In this document: piece after piece, positions 35,488 to 43,884 of the stretch
Layout of the letters: each line of letters opens with the position of its first letter
How positions within the stretch are numbered: the first letter of the stretch is position 1
DNA from: Luteibacter rhizovicinus DSM 16549
Lineage (GTDB): Bacteria > Pseudomonadota > Gammaproteobacteria > Xanthomonadales > Rhodanobacteraceae
Reading direction: 5' to 3'
DNA: 64,000 bases
NCBI RefSeq assembly: GCF_001887595.1
Contig: NZ_CP017480.1
Location: 2,322,001 to 2,386,000 of the forward strand
Translations under genes and position numbers: made by a program
The notes under the pieces: model-generated
What the model was told of the DNA's origin: nothing
The model's database searches: none
Seen by the model: only the letters and a program-made list of their open reading frames with translations

Positions 35488-36378
35488 TCACTGGTCCTTG
35501 GGCTCCTGGCTGAGAACGCCAAGATCGGCTCCAGTGACGGGGTCCCGCGATGGGTTGGACGCTCCTCTGGCGGCGAACGCGTCAACTGCCGCTTTATCAT
35601 CGCTCGCGAGTTCGACCGACGCGGTGCCTTCGCCGCCGTCCAAAGGCGTGTTTTTGTCGGACGGAACTAAGACTTGCCACTTCTCGCCGCTGTTCCACGG
35701 GCCCGCCATGTCGCCCTCACCTGGCGAGGTGTTCACATAGAGGTCCGTAAATCGCGGATCGCCTGGCAGCTTGCCCGGCGGGAAGCTCTTGTCCATCGAG
35801 TAGAGAGCTTTCTCAAAAGACTTCTGATGTGCGATCTCACGTGTCATCAGGAAGGTCAGCGCATCCTTCACGCCTACATCTTCGGTCACATTTATAAGGC
35901 GCTCGTAGATGATTTTGGCCCTCGCCTCGGCAGCAATATTTGAGCGCAAGTCGGCTGTGGGCTCACCGATCGAGTCAACATAGGCCCCTGAGAACGGGAC
36001 GCCCGCCGAATTGATGAGGGCGGGACCGCCGCCGAACAACACTTGGGTGACATGGGAGTCGTTGCCCGCGCCTTGGAGGGACCGAAACAAGTCGGCCTCA
36101 GAATCGACAGCTTCAGCGAGTCGACCTTTCGCGCCCCGGTTCAGCATGGCAACGAGCGAGCCAATGATCTCAAGGTGAGACAATTCTTCGGTTGCGATGT
36201 CGAAAAGCATATCCTTCCGGCCCATGTCCTCCTCGGCCAGTGCTTGTGTGAAATACCGCATGGCAGCGGCTAACTCGCCTTGCGGGCCGCCGAACTGCTC
36301 GAGCAACAAGTTAGCAAGACCGGGATTGCTCTCTGACACGCGGACGGTGTACTGCAATCGTTTGTTGTGACTAAACAT
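35488..36378 (-). CDS. manganese catalase
   Basis: This 296-residue ferritin-like dimanganese catalase has ligand motifs in order: AEEDMGRKDMLFDIATEELSHLEIIG (Glu...Glu-x2-His), ANIAAEARAKIIYERL-like NIAAEARAKIIYERL and REIAHQKSFEKAL (Glu-x2-His). It disproportionates hydrogen peroxide in the cytosol and is typical of general-stress regulons. The start at MFSHNKRLQYTVRV (36378) matches the family's beginning. It is flanked by two tiny hydrophilic proteins on the other strand. Confidence 0.94.
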   Translation of the reverse strand: MFSHNKRLQYTVRVSESNPGLANLLLEQFGGPQGELAAAMRYFTQALAEEDMGRKDMLFDIATEELSHLEIIGSLVAMLNRGAKGRLAEAVDSEADLFRSLQGAGNDSHVTQVLFGGGPALINSAGVPFSGAYVDSIGEPTADLRSNIAAEARAKIIYERLINVTEDVGVKDALTFLMTREIAHQKSFEKALYSMDKSFPPGKLPGDPRFTDLYVNTSPGEGDMAGPWNSGEKWQVLVPSDKNTPLDGGEGTASVELASDDKAAVDAFAARGASNPSRDPVTGADLGVLSQEPKDQ

Positions 36379-36608
36379 CGGCTGGCACCTGATTTGGCTG
36401 GCTGGAGTGGACACAATGGGCTGCACGCTGTGTCGGGCAAGAGCCGCTTCCGTGAGTGCCCATCCACGTTCGTCAATGGGACACGTTCGAATTGGAGCGC
36501 TGGGTTTGGGTGAGTGTTACCTGTATGCGCGCGTTCACGTGAGCTTGCCGTCCGCTTACAAACACGGGCGGAGATTTAGATGCTATTCCCGCCCTGAGAG
36601 CCCAGCCC

Positions 36609-36743
36609 ATGACGACGCCCAGCGATACCCAGAAGCCCCGTAGCCCTCTCGAATTTGACGAAAGCACGGGCAACCGTGTCGAAAAGAAACCGAAGGAACG
36701 CGAGTCAACGCAGCAGACCCATGACAACGAAGATCAAGGTTAA
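36609..36743 (+). CDS. 44-residue hydrophilic protein
   Basis: ATG 36609 opens a 44-codon frame (MTTPSDTQKPRSPLEFDEST... ending HDNEDQG) of strongly charged, disordered composition. GAGAG lies eight bases upstream. It sits 16 bases before a second small hydrophilic gene. Such proteins are common in stress-response clusters near Mn-catalases. Unrecognised. Confidence 0.5.
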   Translation: MTTPSDTQKPRSPLEFDESTGNRVEKKPKERESTQQTHDNEDQG

Positions 36744-36759
36744 CGAAGGAGCCAACGCC

Positions 36760-36915
36760 ATGGCCGACCAGGACCATAAGCCCCAATCGGGCGACCGCAA
36801 TCTCAACTACGTCGCCAAGCAGGACAAGCCTCAGCAAGACCGTCGTGACAAGGCCATAGCCGATGGCGAGGAGAAGATGGATGAGGCGTCCAAGCGTGAC
36901 GAAGGGATTCGCTAA
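36760..36915 (+). CDS. 51-residue hydrophilic stress-type protein
   Basis: ATG 36760 is preceded by AAGGAG at nine bases. The product (MADQDHKPQSGDRNLNYVAKQ... DEASKRDEGIR) is Lys/Asp/Gln-rich with no hydrophobic core, as in small desiccation- or stress-associated disordered proteins. No family is assigned. Confidence 0.55.
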   Translation: MADQDHKPQSGDRNLNYVAKQDKPQQDRRDKAIADGEEKMDEASKRDEGIR

Positions 36916-37135
36916 AACGAAAGAGGGTTGAGAAGGCCGCCTGATTTCCCTGTAACCGTCGCCGCCGAACCTGTTCATCAGCGCAGATCATGTGGGATGC
37001 CGTTTGGCGGCGGTGGTGGAGGGGCATCCGGACGTTCTAGACCTATGTGAAGCCCTGGCCGCGGGCGAGGTCACGACGCTCGTCAATTGGAGTAGTCTGG
37101 CGAGTCGGGACGTCAAGGTAGTCATATCTCAGCAC

Positions 37136-37559
37136 ATGGAACGCGAGGCGAGCGAGCACATCGGTATTGCCCTGATGCAGCGCGTGCAAAGCGGTGTCGA
37201 TAGCGCAGGCTTGGCAGACGATAGTTGGCGTGTGGCGCCAGATTGAAGGCGTATTGGCCCCGATCCTTGGGCGTCGCGGGACGACGGTTCTATTCAAGCG
37301 CGCGCTATCCCTTACCGGTGCGACCGTTCCGTGGCTTGCTGCGGTCAACCTACAGTCCATGACCGAAATGGACTTAGACGCCCTGAGGGCTGCCTGTATG
37401 GCCCAGTCTGCTTCCGTTGTCGCCGATGGCGGAAAAGCCTTTTTCAAGTCTTTCTACGACCTCCTCAGCAGCTTGATCGGTGCCTCTCTGACCGCACAGC
37501 TACTCTCTTCGGTCAGTGTGACCCCCCCCTCACGATGCCAGCAGGACCCCAGGCCATGA
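37136..37559 (+). CDS. small protein upstream of the KaiC-like gene, apparently split by a frameshift
   Basis: ATG 37136 gives HMEREASEHIGIALMQRVQSGVDSAGLADDSWR and then a stop at 37246. A second frame, usable from GTG 37194, gives WRQIEGVLAPILGRRGTTVLFKRAL and continues to 37559. Joined, they look like one protein of about 138 residues. The shift coincides with an imperfect 7-bp tandem repeat TGGCGTG/TGGCGCC (37226-37239). The second frame alone is a complete 121-residue protein, so function may survive. Its stop overlaps the KaiC-like start as ATGA. Mostly helical; role unknown, probably an accessory of the KaiC-like ATPase. Confidence 0.6.
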
Positions 37560-39040
37560 GCAGTAACGTCAACATCCGCCGCTTGCCGACGGGCGTCGAG
37601 GGCCTGGACGAAGTCCTTGGCGGCGGTATTCCCGAATATTCGTTCAACCTCATTGCGGGTGCGCCTGGTTGCGGCAAAACCACGCTGGCCCATCAGATGA
37701 TGTTTGCCATGGCGACCGCAGAGCGGCCAACTCTGTATTTCACGGTGCTCGGCGAGCCGCCGCTGAAGATGCTTCGCTACATGCAGCAGTTTCCATTCTT
37801 CGATCAGGATGTAGTTAGCCAATCGGTGCGCTTCATTAACCTCACCGATGAAACCTTGGTGGGCGATCTCGATGCGGTCCTTGACCGTATCGTCCAGGAA
37901 GTCGAAACACACAACCCCGGGTTGATTTTCGTCGACTCGTTCCGCTCTGTGGCCATGGCAAGTACGGCCTTGGGCAATGCTCAGCATCATCTGCAGCGAT
38001 TCGTTCAGAAGCTGGGCATGGTGATGACCAGTTGGCAGGCGACCACGTTCCTCATTGGCGAGTATTTTGACGAGGCAGACGCCAATCCGGTGTTTACCAT
38101 CGCGGATGGTCTCCTATGGGTTCGTCAGAGCGTCTTGCGCAATTCGATGGTCCGCAAGCTTGAAGTGATGAAGATGCGGGGCCAGCCATCCTTGCCCGGC
38201 CTGCACACCTTTCGCATCACCTCGACAGGGATCAAAGTGTTCGCACCTGTCGCCGCCGCTTCACGCAAAAGGGCGGACGCGCTGCCCCCGCTGGATGACC
38301 GTCTAGGCATGGGCGTTGCGGGGCTGGACGCGATGATGGGCGGCGGACTGCCACGCGGCTATTCCTTGCTGGTCGCTGGGCCTTCAGGGTCCGGCAAGAG
38401 CATCATGGCTGCCGCGTTTCTTGCCGCGGGTGCGCAGGCCGGGGAAACCGGGGTTATGGTGTCGTTCGAGCAGCACTCGAATCGCACCCACGCCCTCGTT
38501 CTGCGAGACCTTATCGAAGCCGGAAAAATTGGTGTGGTGGGGGTTCCGGTATCCGGCCTGTCCATCAATGAAGTTTTGTTGCTGATTTTGGGCGAGGTTC
38601 GCAAGCTGCAGGCTACGCGCGTGGTTATTGATTCTCTGTCTGGATTTGAACTCGCCATCGCGCCGAGTTTCAAAGCGGACTTCCGGGAATCGTTGTCACA
38701 GATGGTCTTCGCGTTGGCGGATGAGGGCGTGACGGTGTTGATGACCTCAGAGCTGGAAGATCGCTACGGCGACCTCCGCTTCAGTCCTTACGGCACGGCG
38801 TTCATGACCGACGCCATCATCGTTCAACGCTATGTGGAGATTGATAGTCGTCTGCTGAGGGTTTTGGCCGTGGCTAAACTGCGCGCCAGCGCACACTCCG
38901 ACGAGTTGCGCTTGTTCCAAATCGACGATCAGGGGCTGCATATCGGGGAGCGGGCGACCGGCTACCAAGGCTTGCTTGGCGGCAGGCCATCTCAGGTATC
39001 GCAGCCGGCATCCGGTTTGCTATCGGACGAGCCGCCGTGA
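37556..39040 (+). CDS. KaiC-like double RecA-domain ATPase
   Basis: The 494-residue protein has two KaiC/RadA-type ATPase domains. Domain 1 has LPTGVEGLDEVLGGGIP, Walker A GAPGCGKTT (35-43) and Walker B LIFVDSF. Domain 2 has GVAGLDAMMGGGLPRG, Walker A GPSGSGKS (275-282) and RVVIDSLSG. The paired glutamates of circadian KaiC after Walker A are only partly kept (VLGEPP; VSFEQH). There is no KaiA or KaiB here, so clock function is unlikely; such KaiC homologues occur in stress-signalling operons. It is coupled by overlaps to the gene before (ATGA) and to the kinase after (GTGA). Confidence 0.9.
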   Translation: MSSNVNIRRLPTGVEGLDEVLGGGIPEYSFNLIAGAPGCGKTTLAHQMMFAMATAERPTLYFTVLGEPPLKMLRYMQQFPFFDQDVVSQSVRFINLTDETLVGDLDAVLDRIVQEVETHNPGLIFVDSFRSVAMASTALGNAQHHLQRFVQKLGMVMTSWQATTFLIGEYFDEADANPVFTIADGLLWVRQSVLRNSMVRKLEVMKMRGQPSLPGLHTFRITSTGIKVFAPVAAASRKRADALPPLDDRLGMGVAGLDAMMGGGLPRGYSLLVAGPSGSGKSIMAAAFLAAGAQAGETGVMVSFEQHSNRTHALVLRDLIEAGKIGVVGVPVSGLSINEVLLLILGEVRKLQATRVVIDSLSGFELAIAPSFKADFRESLSQMVFALADEGVTVLMTSELEDRYGDLRFSPYGTAFMTDAIIVQRYVEIDSRLLRVLAVAKLRASAHSDELRLFQIDDQGLHIGERATGYQGLLGGRPSQVSQPASGLLSDEPP

Positions 39041-40554
39041 GTCCGCAGCGGGACGCCGACGGTTCGCCTGGCATGGAGAACGCGCAGGTGGCCCCGACCA
39101 ACGACGAATTGGCGGCGAGCCTCAGGGAAGCACAAGAGCGCGCTCGCATCAGCGCGCGGTTGCTCGACGATATGTCGCGCACACTGGGGCCGGATACGCT
39201 CACGTTGCTTCCCAACAGGGTATTGCTGCTCGATCGAATCGTGCAGGCCATGGCCGTCGCCCGGCTACATCAGTGTCGATTGGCGTTGCTCTCCATAAGT
39301 CTCGATAACTTCAGCGACATTTTGCATAAGTTTGGCCGGGAAGAAGGCGATGCCGTCCTTCGACTCGTCGCAGGGCGTCTCACGGGGGCGGTCGGCACGG
39401 TGGAGACCGTCAGCCGTCATGGAACCCATGCATTTCTGATTCTGTTGCCCGAAATTTTGCTCGATGAAACCGACGTTATTGCCCAGCGTGTGCGAGAAGC
39501 GTTGGAGGCTCCCGTGGAGTTGCATGCGGAAATGCCACAGCTCGCGGTGAGCATTGGCGTGGCCTTTTTCCCAGACCACGGGCAATCGCCACTGGAGTTG
39601 ATAGGCGACGCTGATGCCGCCATGCGCCGCGCCGCGCAAGTCGGGGACCGCACTCCAGCAATTTTCGACCGCTCAATGATAGTGGCATCCGCCGAGATCG
39701 CTGCCGAGCGGAGCGATGCGGCTGCGGGGCCGGCGGATCTCGGTAGTCTCGATGGCGCTGCTTCGCCCTTGCTTAATTATTTGCGCGACGCCAACGAGCA
39801 ACTGCTGCTGGCTTCCATCAGCTCGTTAGACAAGAAAGAGCTGGCGGAATTGGCACTCCACCGCCACACGGATTTTCTCGCCGTGCTTGCCCATGAATTG
39901 CGCACCCCTCTGACGCCCATCGGACTAGCGTCCGCCATGATGAGCGAGGTGGAGAGCGATCAGATTGCAAGGTTGCAAGGTGTCATCTCGCGGCAGATCG
40001 CCCACATATCGAGGTTACTGACCGACCTCCTTGAAGTATCTCGCTTCAACACCGGCAAAGTCAGGCTTAAGCGGGAGGTGGTGCCCATTGGTGCCGTCAT
40101 CAGTCAGGCGCTCGACACCTGCGGTCCAGCCATTCGATCACGCGGCCAAACTCTGACAACGGCCTTACCACGGGTGCAGGCGCGCGTCTTCGGCGATCCC
40201 GTGCGACTGGCCCAGGTGTTCACGAACCTGCTGGACAATGCATCGAAATACACTCCGGGCGGTGGTACGTTGGATCTGCGTGTGGAGGCGGACGCCGAAT
40301 CCGTGAAGGTGACCATTGCCGACAACGGCATCGGGATATCGGCTGCGGCGCTTCCCCACATTTTTGAACCGTTCGTCCAGGACCGTAGTGCAGTGGCGTT
40401 CAATGGCACCGGTCTTGGCATAGGGCTCACGGTGGTCCGTGACATGGTTGAAGCCCACGGCGGTCGAGTCCAGGTATTCAGCCCGGGGACTGACCTCGGC
40501 ACGAGTTTCGAGGTCACGTTGACCCGTGTGCACGACCCAGTTCGCCGGGTCTAG
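39037..40554 (+). CDS. histidine kinase with N-terminal degenerate GGDEF domain
   Basis: This 505-residue cytosolic protein has a coiled start, a diguanylate-cyclase-like domain (about 50-205) whose catalytic GGDEF is replaced by GTHAF (127-133), and a full kinase core: HisKA with LAVLAHELRTPL (His286), N box VFTNLLDNASKYTPGGG, G1 DNGIGI and G2 GTGLGIGL. It cannot make c-di-GMP but could bind GTP or c-di-GMP as a sensor. It starts at GTG 39037, overlapping the KaiC-like stop. No cognate response regulator is adjacent. Confidence 0.9.
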   Translation: MSPQRDADGSPGMENAQVAPTNDELAASLREAQERARISARLLDDMSRTLGPDTLTLLPNRVLLLDRIVQAMAVARLHQCRLALLSISLDNFSDILHKFGREEGDAVLRLVAGRLTGAVGTVETVSRHGTHAFLILLPEILLDETDVIAQRVREALEAPVELHAEMPQLAVSIGVAFFPDHGQSPLELIGDADAAMRRAAQVGDRTPAIFDRSMIVASAEIAAERSDAAAGPADLGSLDGAASPLLNYLRDANEQLLLASISSLDKKELAELALHRHTDFLAVLAHELRTPLTPIGLASAMMSEVESDQIARLQGVISRQIAHISRLLTDLLEVSRFNTGKVRLKREVVPIGAVISQALDTCGPAIRSRGQTLTTALPRVQARVFGDPVRLAQVFTNLLDNASKYTPGGGTLDLRVEADAESVKVTIADNGIGISAAALPHIFEPFVQDRSAVAFNGTGLGIGLTVVRDMVEAHGGRVQVFSPGTDLGTSFEVTLTRVHDPVRRV

Positions 40555-40582
40555 CGTCTGACGATGCGTTGAGCCTGCTGTC

Positions 40583-40810
40583 TCAGACGTCGGGCGATTT
40601 GAGGTCCGGCCCGAACAGCCGCCACTTACCGTCTTCGCCTTCGATGCTGAGGAAGACTTGGCGACCTTTGCTTGTGGTGAGCCGCGAGGCCTCCCTGGCA
40701 GCAAATCGTACCGCTTCGTGACGCGCTGAGAAGGCGTGCTGCGCTCCGGACGGGAGTGCAATGGTCCACGTGTCTTGCGGCGGATGGAACGGGATGTCGA
40801 AGACGACCAT
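40583..40810 (-). CDS. small DUF2188-like protein
   Basis: This 75-residue protein reads DTWTIALPSGAQHAFSARHEAVRFAAREAS and SIEGEDGKWRLFGPDLK, the two-strand/helix/strand plan of short DUF2188-like proteins. The start is uncertain: ATG 40810 begins the conserved part but has no clear ribosome site, and an open frame extends 109 codons upstream over non-conserved sequence. Role unknown. Confidence 0.55.
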   Translation of the reverse strand: MVVFDIPFHPPQDTWTIALPSGAQHAFSARHEAVRFAAREASRLTTSKGRQVFLSIEGEDGKWRLFGPDLKSPDV

Positions 40811-41027
40811 GGCACCGCAGGGGGGAGACGATGATTCGACTATGCCCAAGCCCTCGTTGTCATGTGTCAAGACGGTTTCGACATATGTGTACTCGTGACG
40901 TCGGCCGTTTTTGTGCTGATACGCGTAACTGGAGCGGCCCGCGCGCGTGCTTTGGCGTTCATGGCGGACCAGATGAAGCCAACCCCGCAAGTGCCCGATC
41001 GATAGCGGCCTCAAGTCTGAAATCAGG

Positions 41028-41047
41028 GACCCGTCTTCGGACGGGTC
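41028..41047. terminator. UUCG-tetraloop hairpin
   Basis: GACCCGTC-TTCG-GACGGGTC is a perfect 8-bp stem with an extra-stable tetraloop. No T run follows. It abuts the SDR stub. Confidence 0.5.
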
Positions 41048-41049
41048 TT

Positions 41050-41091
41050 GCCGCTGGAGGCGCCTGTTATAAGGACGGTCGTGGTGTCCAT
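41050..41091 (-). pseudogene. start of an SDR gene, truncated after 14 codons
   Basis: From ATG 41091, with GGAG upstream, the frame reads MDTTTVLITGASSG, an exact SDR cofactor-loop beginning, then breaks into the UUCG hairpin and loses all similarity. The rest of the gene has been deleted. Confidence 0.6.
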
Positions 41092-41327
41092 GCCTTGCTC
41101 CGCGGTTGGTAGAAGGAAAGACAACATCACGCCGCACGTGCAGGACGAGTGTCGCCGCCGTATTGCTAGCGCGACATAAACGATGTTTTCGAAAGGGATG
41201 ATGGCAAGCGCCTTCACGTCATTCAGTGAAGTGGGCCTCCGTCTTGACGGCGCGTGTCCCTGATCATCACCGACGCCAGCGCAACGTCCGCCGTGCCCAC
41301 CAATGGGTTGGATACCGGGATAGGCTC

Positions 41328-41747
41328 ATGAAAAAGATTCTTCTCCTCAGTATGGTCGTCGGCATGGCTGCCGCCACGACGTGTGTCGCCGCGCAGACGG
41401 CAGGTGGATCGGCGTCCGGGTCGGCGTCGGGTGCCGCAGGCTCGCAGGCCGGGCAGTCGGGGCAGGCCGGAAGCAGCAACGGTTCGATGTCGAACGGGAG
41501 CAACGGATCCATGTCGAACGGCGCTAACGGTTCAATGTCTAACGACAGCAATGGATCCATGTCCAACGGCACCAACCATGGTTCGTCGACGGGGACTGGC
41601 GCGACGAAGCATTCCCCCAAGTCGACCGGAGGCATGAAATCGAGTGGAAGCGACGGTTCGAATGGCAGCAGCACATCGGGCGGCACGTCCGGGAGCGACA
41701 GGACCGGCGGCGGTACCCAGCCTGAGCCGACATCCGGCGGACACTGA
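41328..41747 (+). CDS. secreted Ser/Gly/Asn-rich low-complexity protein
   Basis: The 139-residue product has a signal peptide (KKILLLSMVVGMAAATTCVAA) and then almost only Gly, Ser, Asn, Thr and Met. Residues 49-84 are tandem NGSMSNGSN-type units of eight to nine residues, coded by a DNA repeat at about 41476-41575. No fold is expected. It is probably an envelope or stress protein; repeat number may vary by slippage. Confidence 0.65.
   Translation: MKKILLLSMVVGMAAATTCVAAQTAGGSASGSASGAAGSQAGQSGQAGSSNGSMSNGSNGSMSNGANGSMSNDSNGSMSNGTNHGSSTGTGATKHSPKSTGGMKSSGSDGSNGSSTSGGTSGSDRTGGGTQPEPTSGGH
41476..41575 (+). repeat. in-frame tandem coding repeat
   Basis: About four degenerate units (GGTTCGATGTCGAACGGG-like, 24-27 bases) encode the repeated Gly-Ser-Met-Ser-Asn segment of the secreted protein. 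Confidence 0.6.
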
Positions 41748-41825
41748 GCCACGGTCGCCGACCTCAGCCTTCAAAGACTGCGGTCGGCGGCGGTTTCTTC
41801 ACGCGGTTGACGGGATGCTCCACGC

Positions 41826-42781
41826 ATGTCGACCTTTTGTACCGCGATGGCAGCTTCACCGGGTGAGCTCCGCGCTTACGACTGCCTGATCATCGGGGCA
41901 GGGCCGGCCGGCCTGACGGCAGCGACGTATCTGGCGCGTTATCAACGACGAGTGCTAGTCGTGGACGCTGGTCAGTCACGTGCCCGGTGGATTCCGGCCA
42001 GTCACAACTGCCCTGGTTTTCCCTTCGGCGTGGCGGGCAACGAGCTACTCGCCCGCTTCCGTGCACAGGCAGAGAGCCATGATGTGCCCATCGTCGCCGG
42101 ACGCGTCGATGCCATCACGCATGACGGGACCTTCTTTACGGTCGAAAGCGGGACCGACTGCTGGCATGCACGCGCCGTGCTGCTGGCCACATCGTTGACC
42201 GGCTGCCCCCCGCCGAGGGTGCGGAGGAGGCCATTGCTTCGGGCGTGCTTCGCCTATGTGCAGTGTGCGATGGCTACGAGGCACGCGATGAGGCCATCGG
42301 CGTTTACGCCCCCACGGGGAAAGGCCTCAACCACGCGATCTTCCTGCGTACGTTCTCTGCCAACGTGCATGTGCTCTCTCCGGACGATGAATTGCCGACC
42401 GCCGAGGAAAGCGAGCGGGCCGAGCAAGCCGGAGTCACGCTGCATGCGAAAGTCGAGGCGCTGCGCTTCTCCGCCGACGGCTGTGAGGCGTTGCTGGATG
42501 GTGGGGGCACGCAGTCACTCGACACCGTTTATCCCATGCTCGGATGCGACCCCCGAACCGCGCTTGCTCGTGCCATGGATGCTGCCACCGACGACGTCGG
42601 CAAACTCGTTGTCGACGATGCTATGCAGACGAGCGTCCCAGGATTGTTCGCGGCCGGCGACGTGGTCAGCGGGCTCAACCAGATAAGCGTCGCGGTAGGC
42701 CATGCGGCGATCGCCGCGACGGCTATCCACCGACGACTTCCTTTCAATCCAAGGCCACTCGTTAAGCCAATTCGGCAGTGA
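41826..42781 (+). pseudogene. thioredoxin-reductase-like FAD oxidoreductase, frameshifted
   Basis: The first frame (from 41826) gives [25 protein letters not shown] contacts and AVLLATSLT. The protein then continues in another frame as [31 protein letters not shown] (CxxC-like CAVC), VHVLSPDD and [31 protein letters not shown] to 42781. Loss of one base near 42193-42197 (TCG(G)TTGACC would restore Val-Asp) explains the split. Both halves are otherwise well preserved, so this is a recent mutation or a sequencing error. Intact, it would be about 318 residues. Confidence 0.8.
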
Positions 42782-42875
42782 TGTCAGGCGGGGCGAAAAG
42801 CGCCTTCTCTGTGGGTTGTCACCACGCCGCATCGCCGCTAACTTCGAAAGAAGACGGAAGCGAAGAGGGGGCGGG

Positions 42876-43307
42876 ATGGCGTTACGCGATGAAAGCGAGG
42901 TTCTGTTAAATCGTGCCCGGGACATATGTCGTGTCCAGGAAGCCCGGTGCGCCGACGCCATTGTTGTGGCAGATATCGACGGAAGGATTGTCTTCGCCAA
43001 TGCGCGCGCCAATGTGCTCCTTGGTTGCGTGCGCATCGGCTCCGGCGTCGAGGACTACAGCTGCATGCATGGCCTTTTTACCGAGGACGGCCGTCCGTAT
43101 CCGTCTTCCGACCTTCCGCTATCGCGTGCGATCCTGCGCGGGGAAACCGTGTTTGACGTGCGGCTGGAAGTCCGACGTTACGACGGCACGGTATCGCTGC
43201 TCTCGGTAGACGCGGAGCCGCTATACGGTGCCGGCGGTAAGCAGATTGGCGGCGTCGCGATGTTCGACGTCACCAGGCTATCCGGGGAGCCCGGATCGAC
43301 CATCTGA
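42876..43307 (+). CDS. stand-alone PAS-domain protein
   Basis: The 143-residue protein has one PAS domain: ADAIVVADIDGRIVFANARANVLLGC, then PYPSSDLPLSRAILRGETVFDVRLEVRRYDGT and GGVAMFDVT, a PAS/PAC core. There is no output domain. GAGGGGGCGGG precedes ATG 42876. Its last 130 bases overlap, tail to tail, a gene on the other strand. It may feed a kinase elsewhere. Confidence 0.8.
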   Translation: MALRDESEVLLNRARDICRVQEARCADAIVVADIDGRIVFANARANVLLGCVRIGSGVEDYSCMHGLFTEDGRPYPSSDLPLSRAILRGETVFDVRLEVRRYDGTVSLLSVDAEPLYGAGGKQIGGVAMFDVTRLSGEPGSTI

Positions 43308-43609
43308 TTGAGCGCTGCCCGATCGCAAAGACAGTCGGAACGTCCGGTAAGGAACGGGCCAACGTCGAAGGCGTCGGATTGGTCCAGGTGTTGCTCATCC
43401 AGCCATCCCCTCGGTTTACAGAGGCTGTGCTCGACACGTGACGCAAAGAGCGCCGGAACGGGCGTACCTTCGAGCATGGACTGAAGCTTGAACCCCGTCG
43501 TGGCGCACCCCAATAGCGCCGCCTGCGCATCGCGCCCGGTCACTCCCAGGTGCTCAAAAGATTGGATCAAGGCCTGCAGATTGGCAAGGCGGATAGCTTG
43601 TACAGGCAT
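43178..43609 (-). CDS. GWLD helix-turn-helix-like protein
   Basis: This 143-residue protein has its conserved part in residues 1-72: RLANLQALIQSFEHLGVTGRDAQAALLG, FKLQSMLEGTPVPALFASRVEHSL and KPRGWLDEQH. It parallels the C-terminal domain of the protein at 34545-35108. The last 50 residues are unconserved and run antisense through the PAS gene, so the natural stop may have been lost. AAAGAG precedes ATG 43609. Function unknown; DNA binding is inferred. Confidence 0.65.
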   Translation of the reverse strand: MPVQAIRLANLQALIQSFEHLGVTGRDAQAALLGCATTGFKLQSMLEGTPVPALFASRVEHSLCKPRGWLDEQHLDQSDAFDVGPFLTGRSDCLCDRAALNQMVDPGSPDSLVTSNIATPPICLPPAPYSGSASTESSDTVPS

Positions 43610-43884
43610 AACGGCTCTTTGGAGATGACATCGGGGGGCGCGATCATCCGACATCTGGTGTTTTTGGATAAGTCCCCCCTCGTCACGTTCGTGAAGGATC
43701 TTGCGAAACTAACGAATTGACCACTTTTGTTAATTCTCGTTGCGCGACAGGAGGTCGTCACGCCGGGCTCGGCACTCAATAATCCCTACCGCGATTTAGA
43801 TAAGTGAAGCCGAAGACAGAGTGCTTACATCCGTTCCTCATCAAGGTGGCGCCTACAGTGGCCGGTCCTTATCCTGGAAGCGCG
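43610..43884. other. spacer, promoter-like sequence only
   Basis: AT-richer than its surroundings (for example 43710-43745). It probably carries the promoter of the GWLD gene. No gene is seen before the CheB fragment. Confidence 0.4.

Larger units (their letters stand above)
40811..41327. other. spacer with an SDR gene stub and a hairpin
   Basis: No complete gene is seen. It contains a 14-codon SDR start on the minus strand (41050-41091) and an 8-bp UUCG hairpin (41028-41047), listed separately. Confidence 0.5.

Noticed and set aside
37331..37555. N-terminal extension of the KaiC-like protein
   Set aside because: Out of frame over the preceding gene; ATG 37556 overlaps that gene's stop as ATGA and opens the conserved domain.
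37556..39040. Circadian KaiC
   Set aside because: No kaiA or kaiB nearby and the paired catalytic glutamates are not fully kept.
39165..39660. Active diguanylate cyclase
   Set aside because: The catalytic GGDEF is GTHAF, so synthesis of c-di-GMP is not expected.
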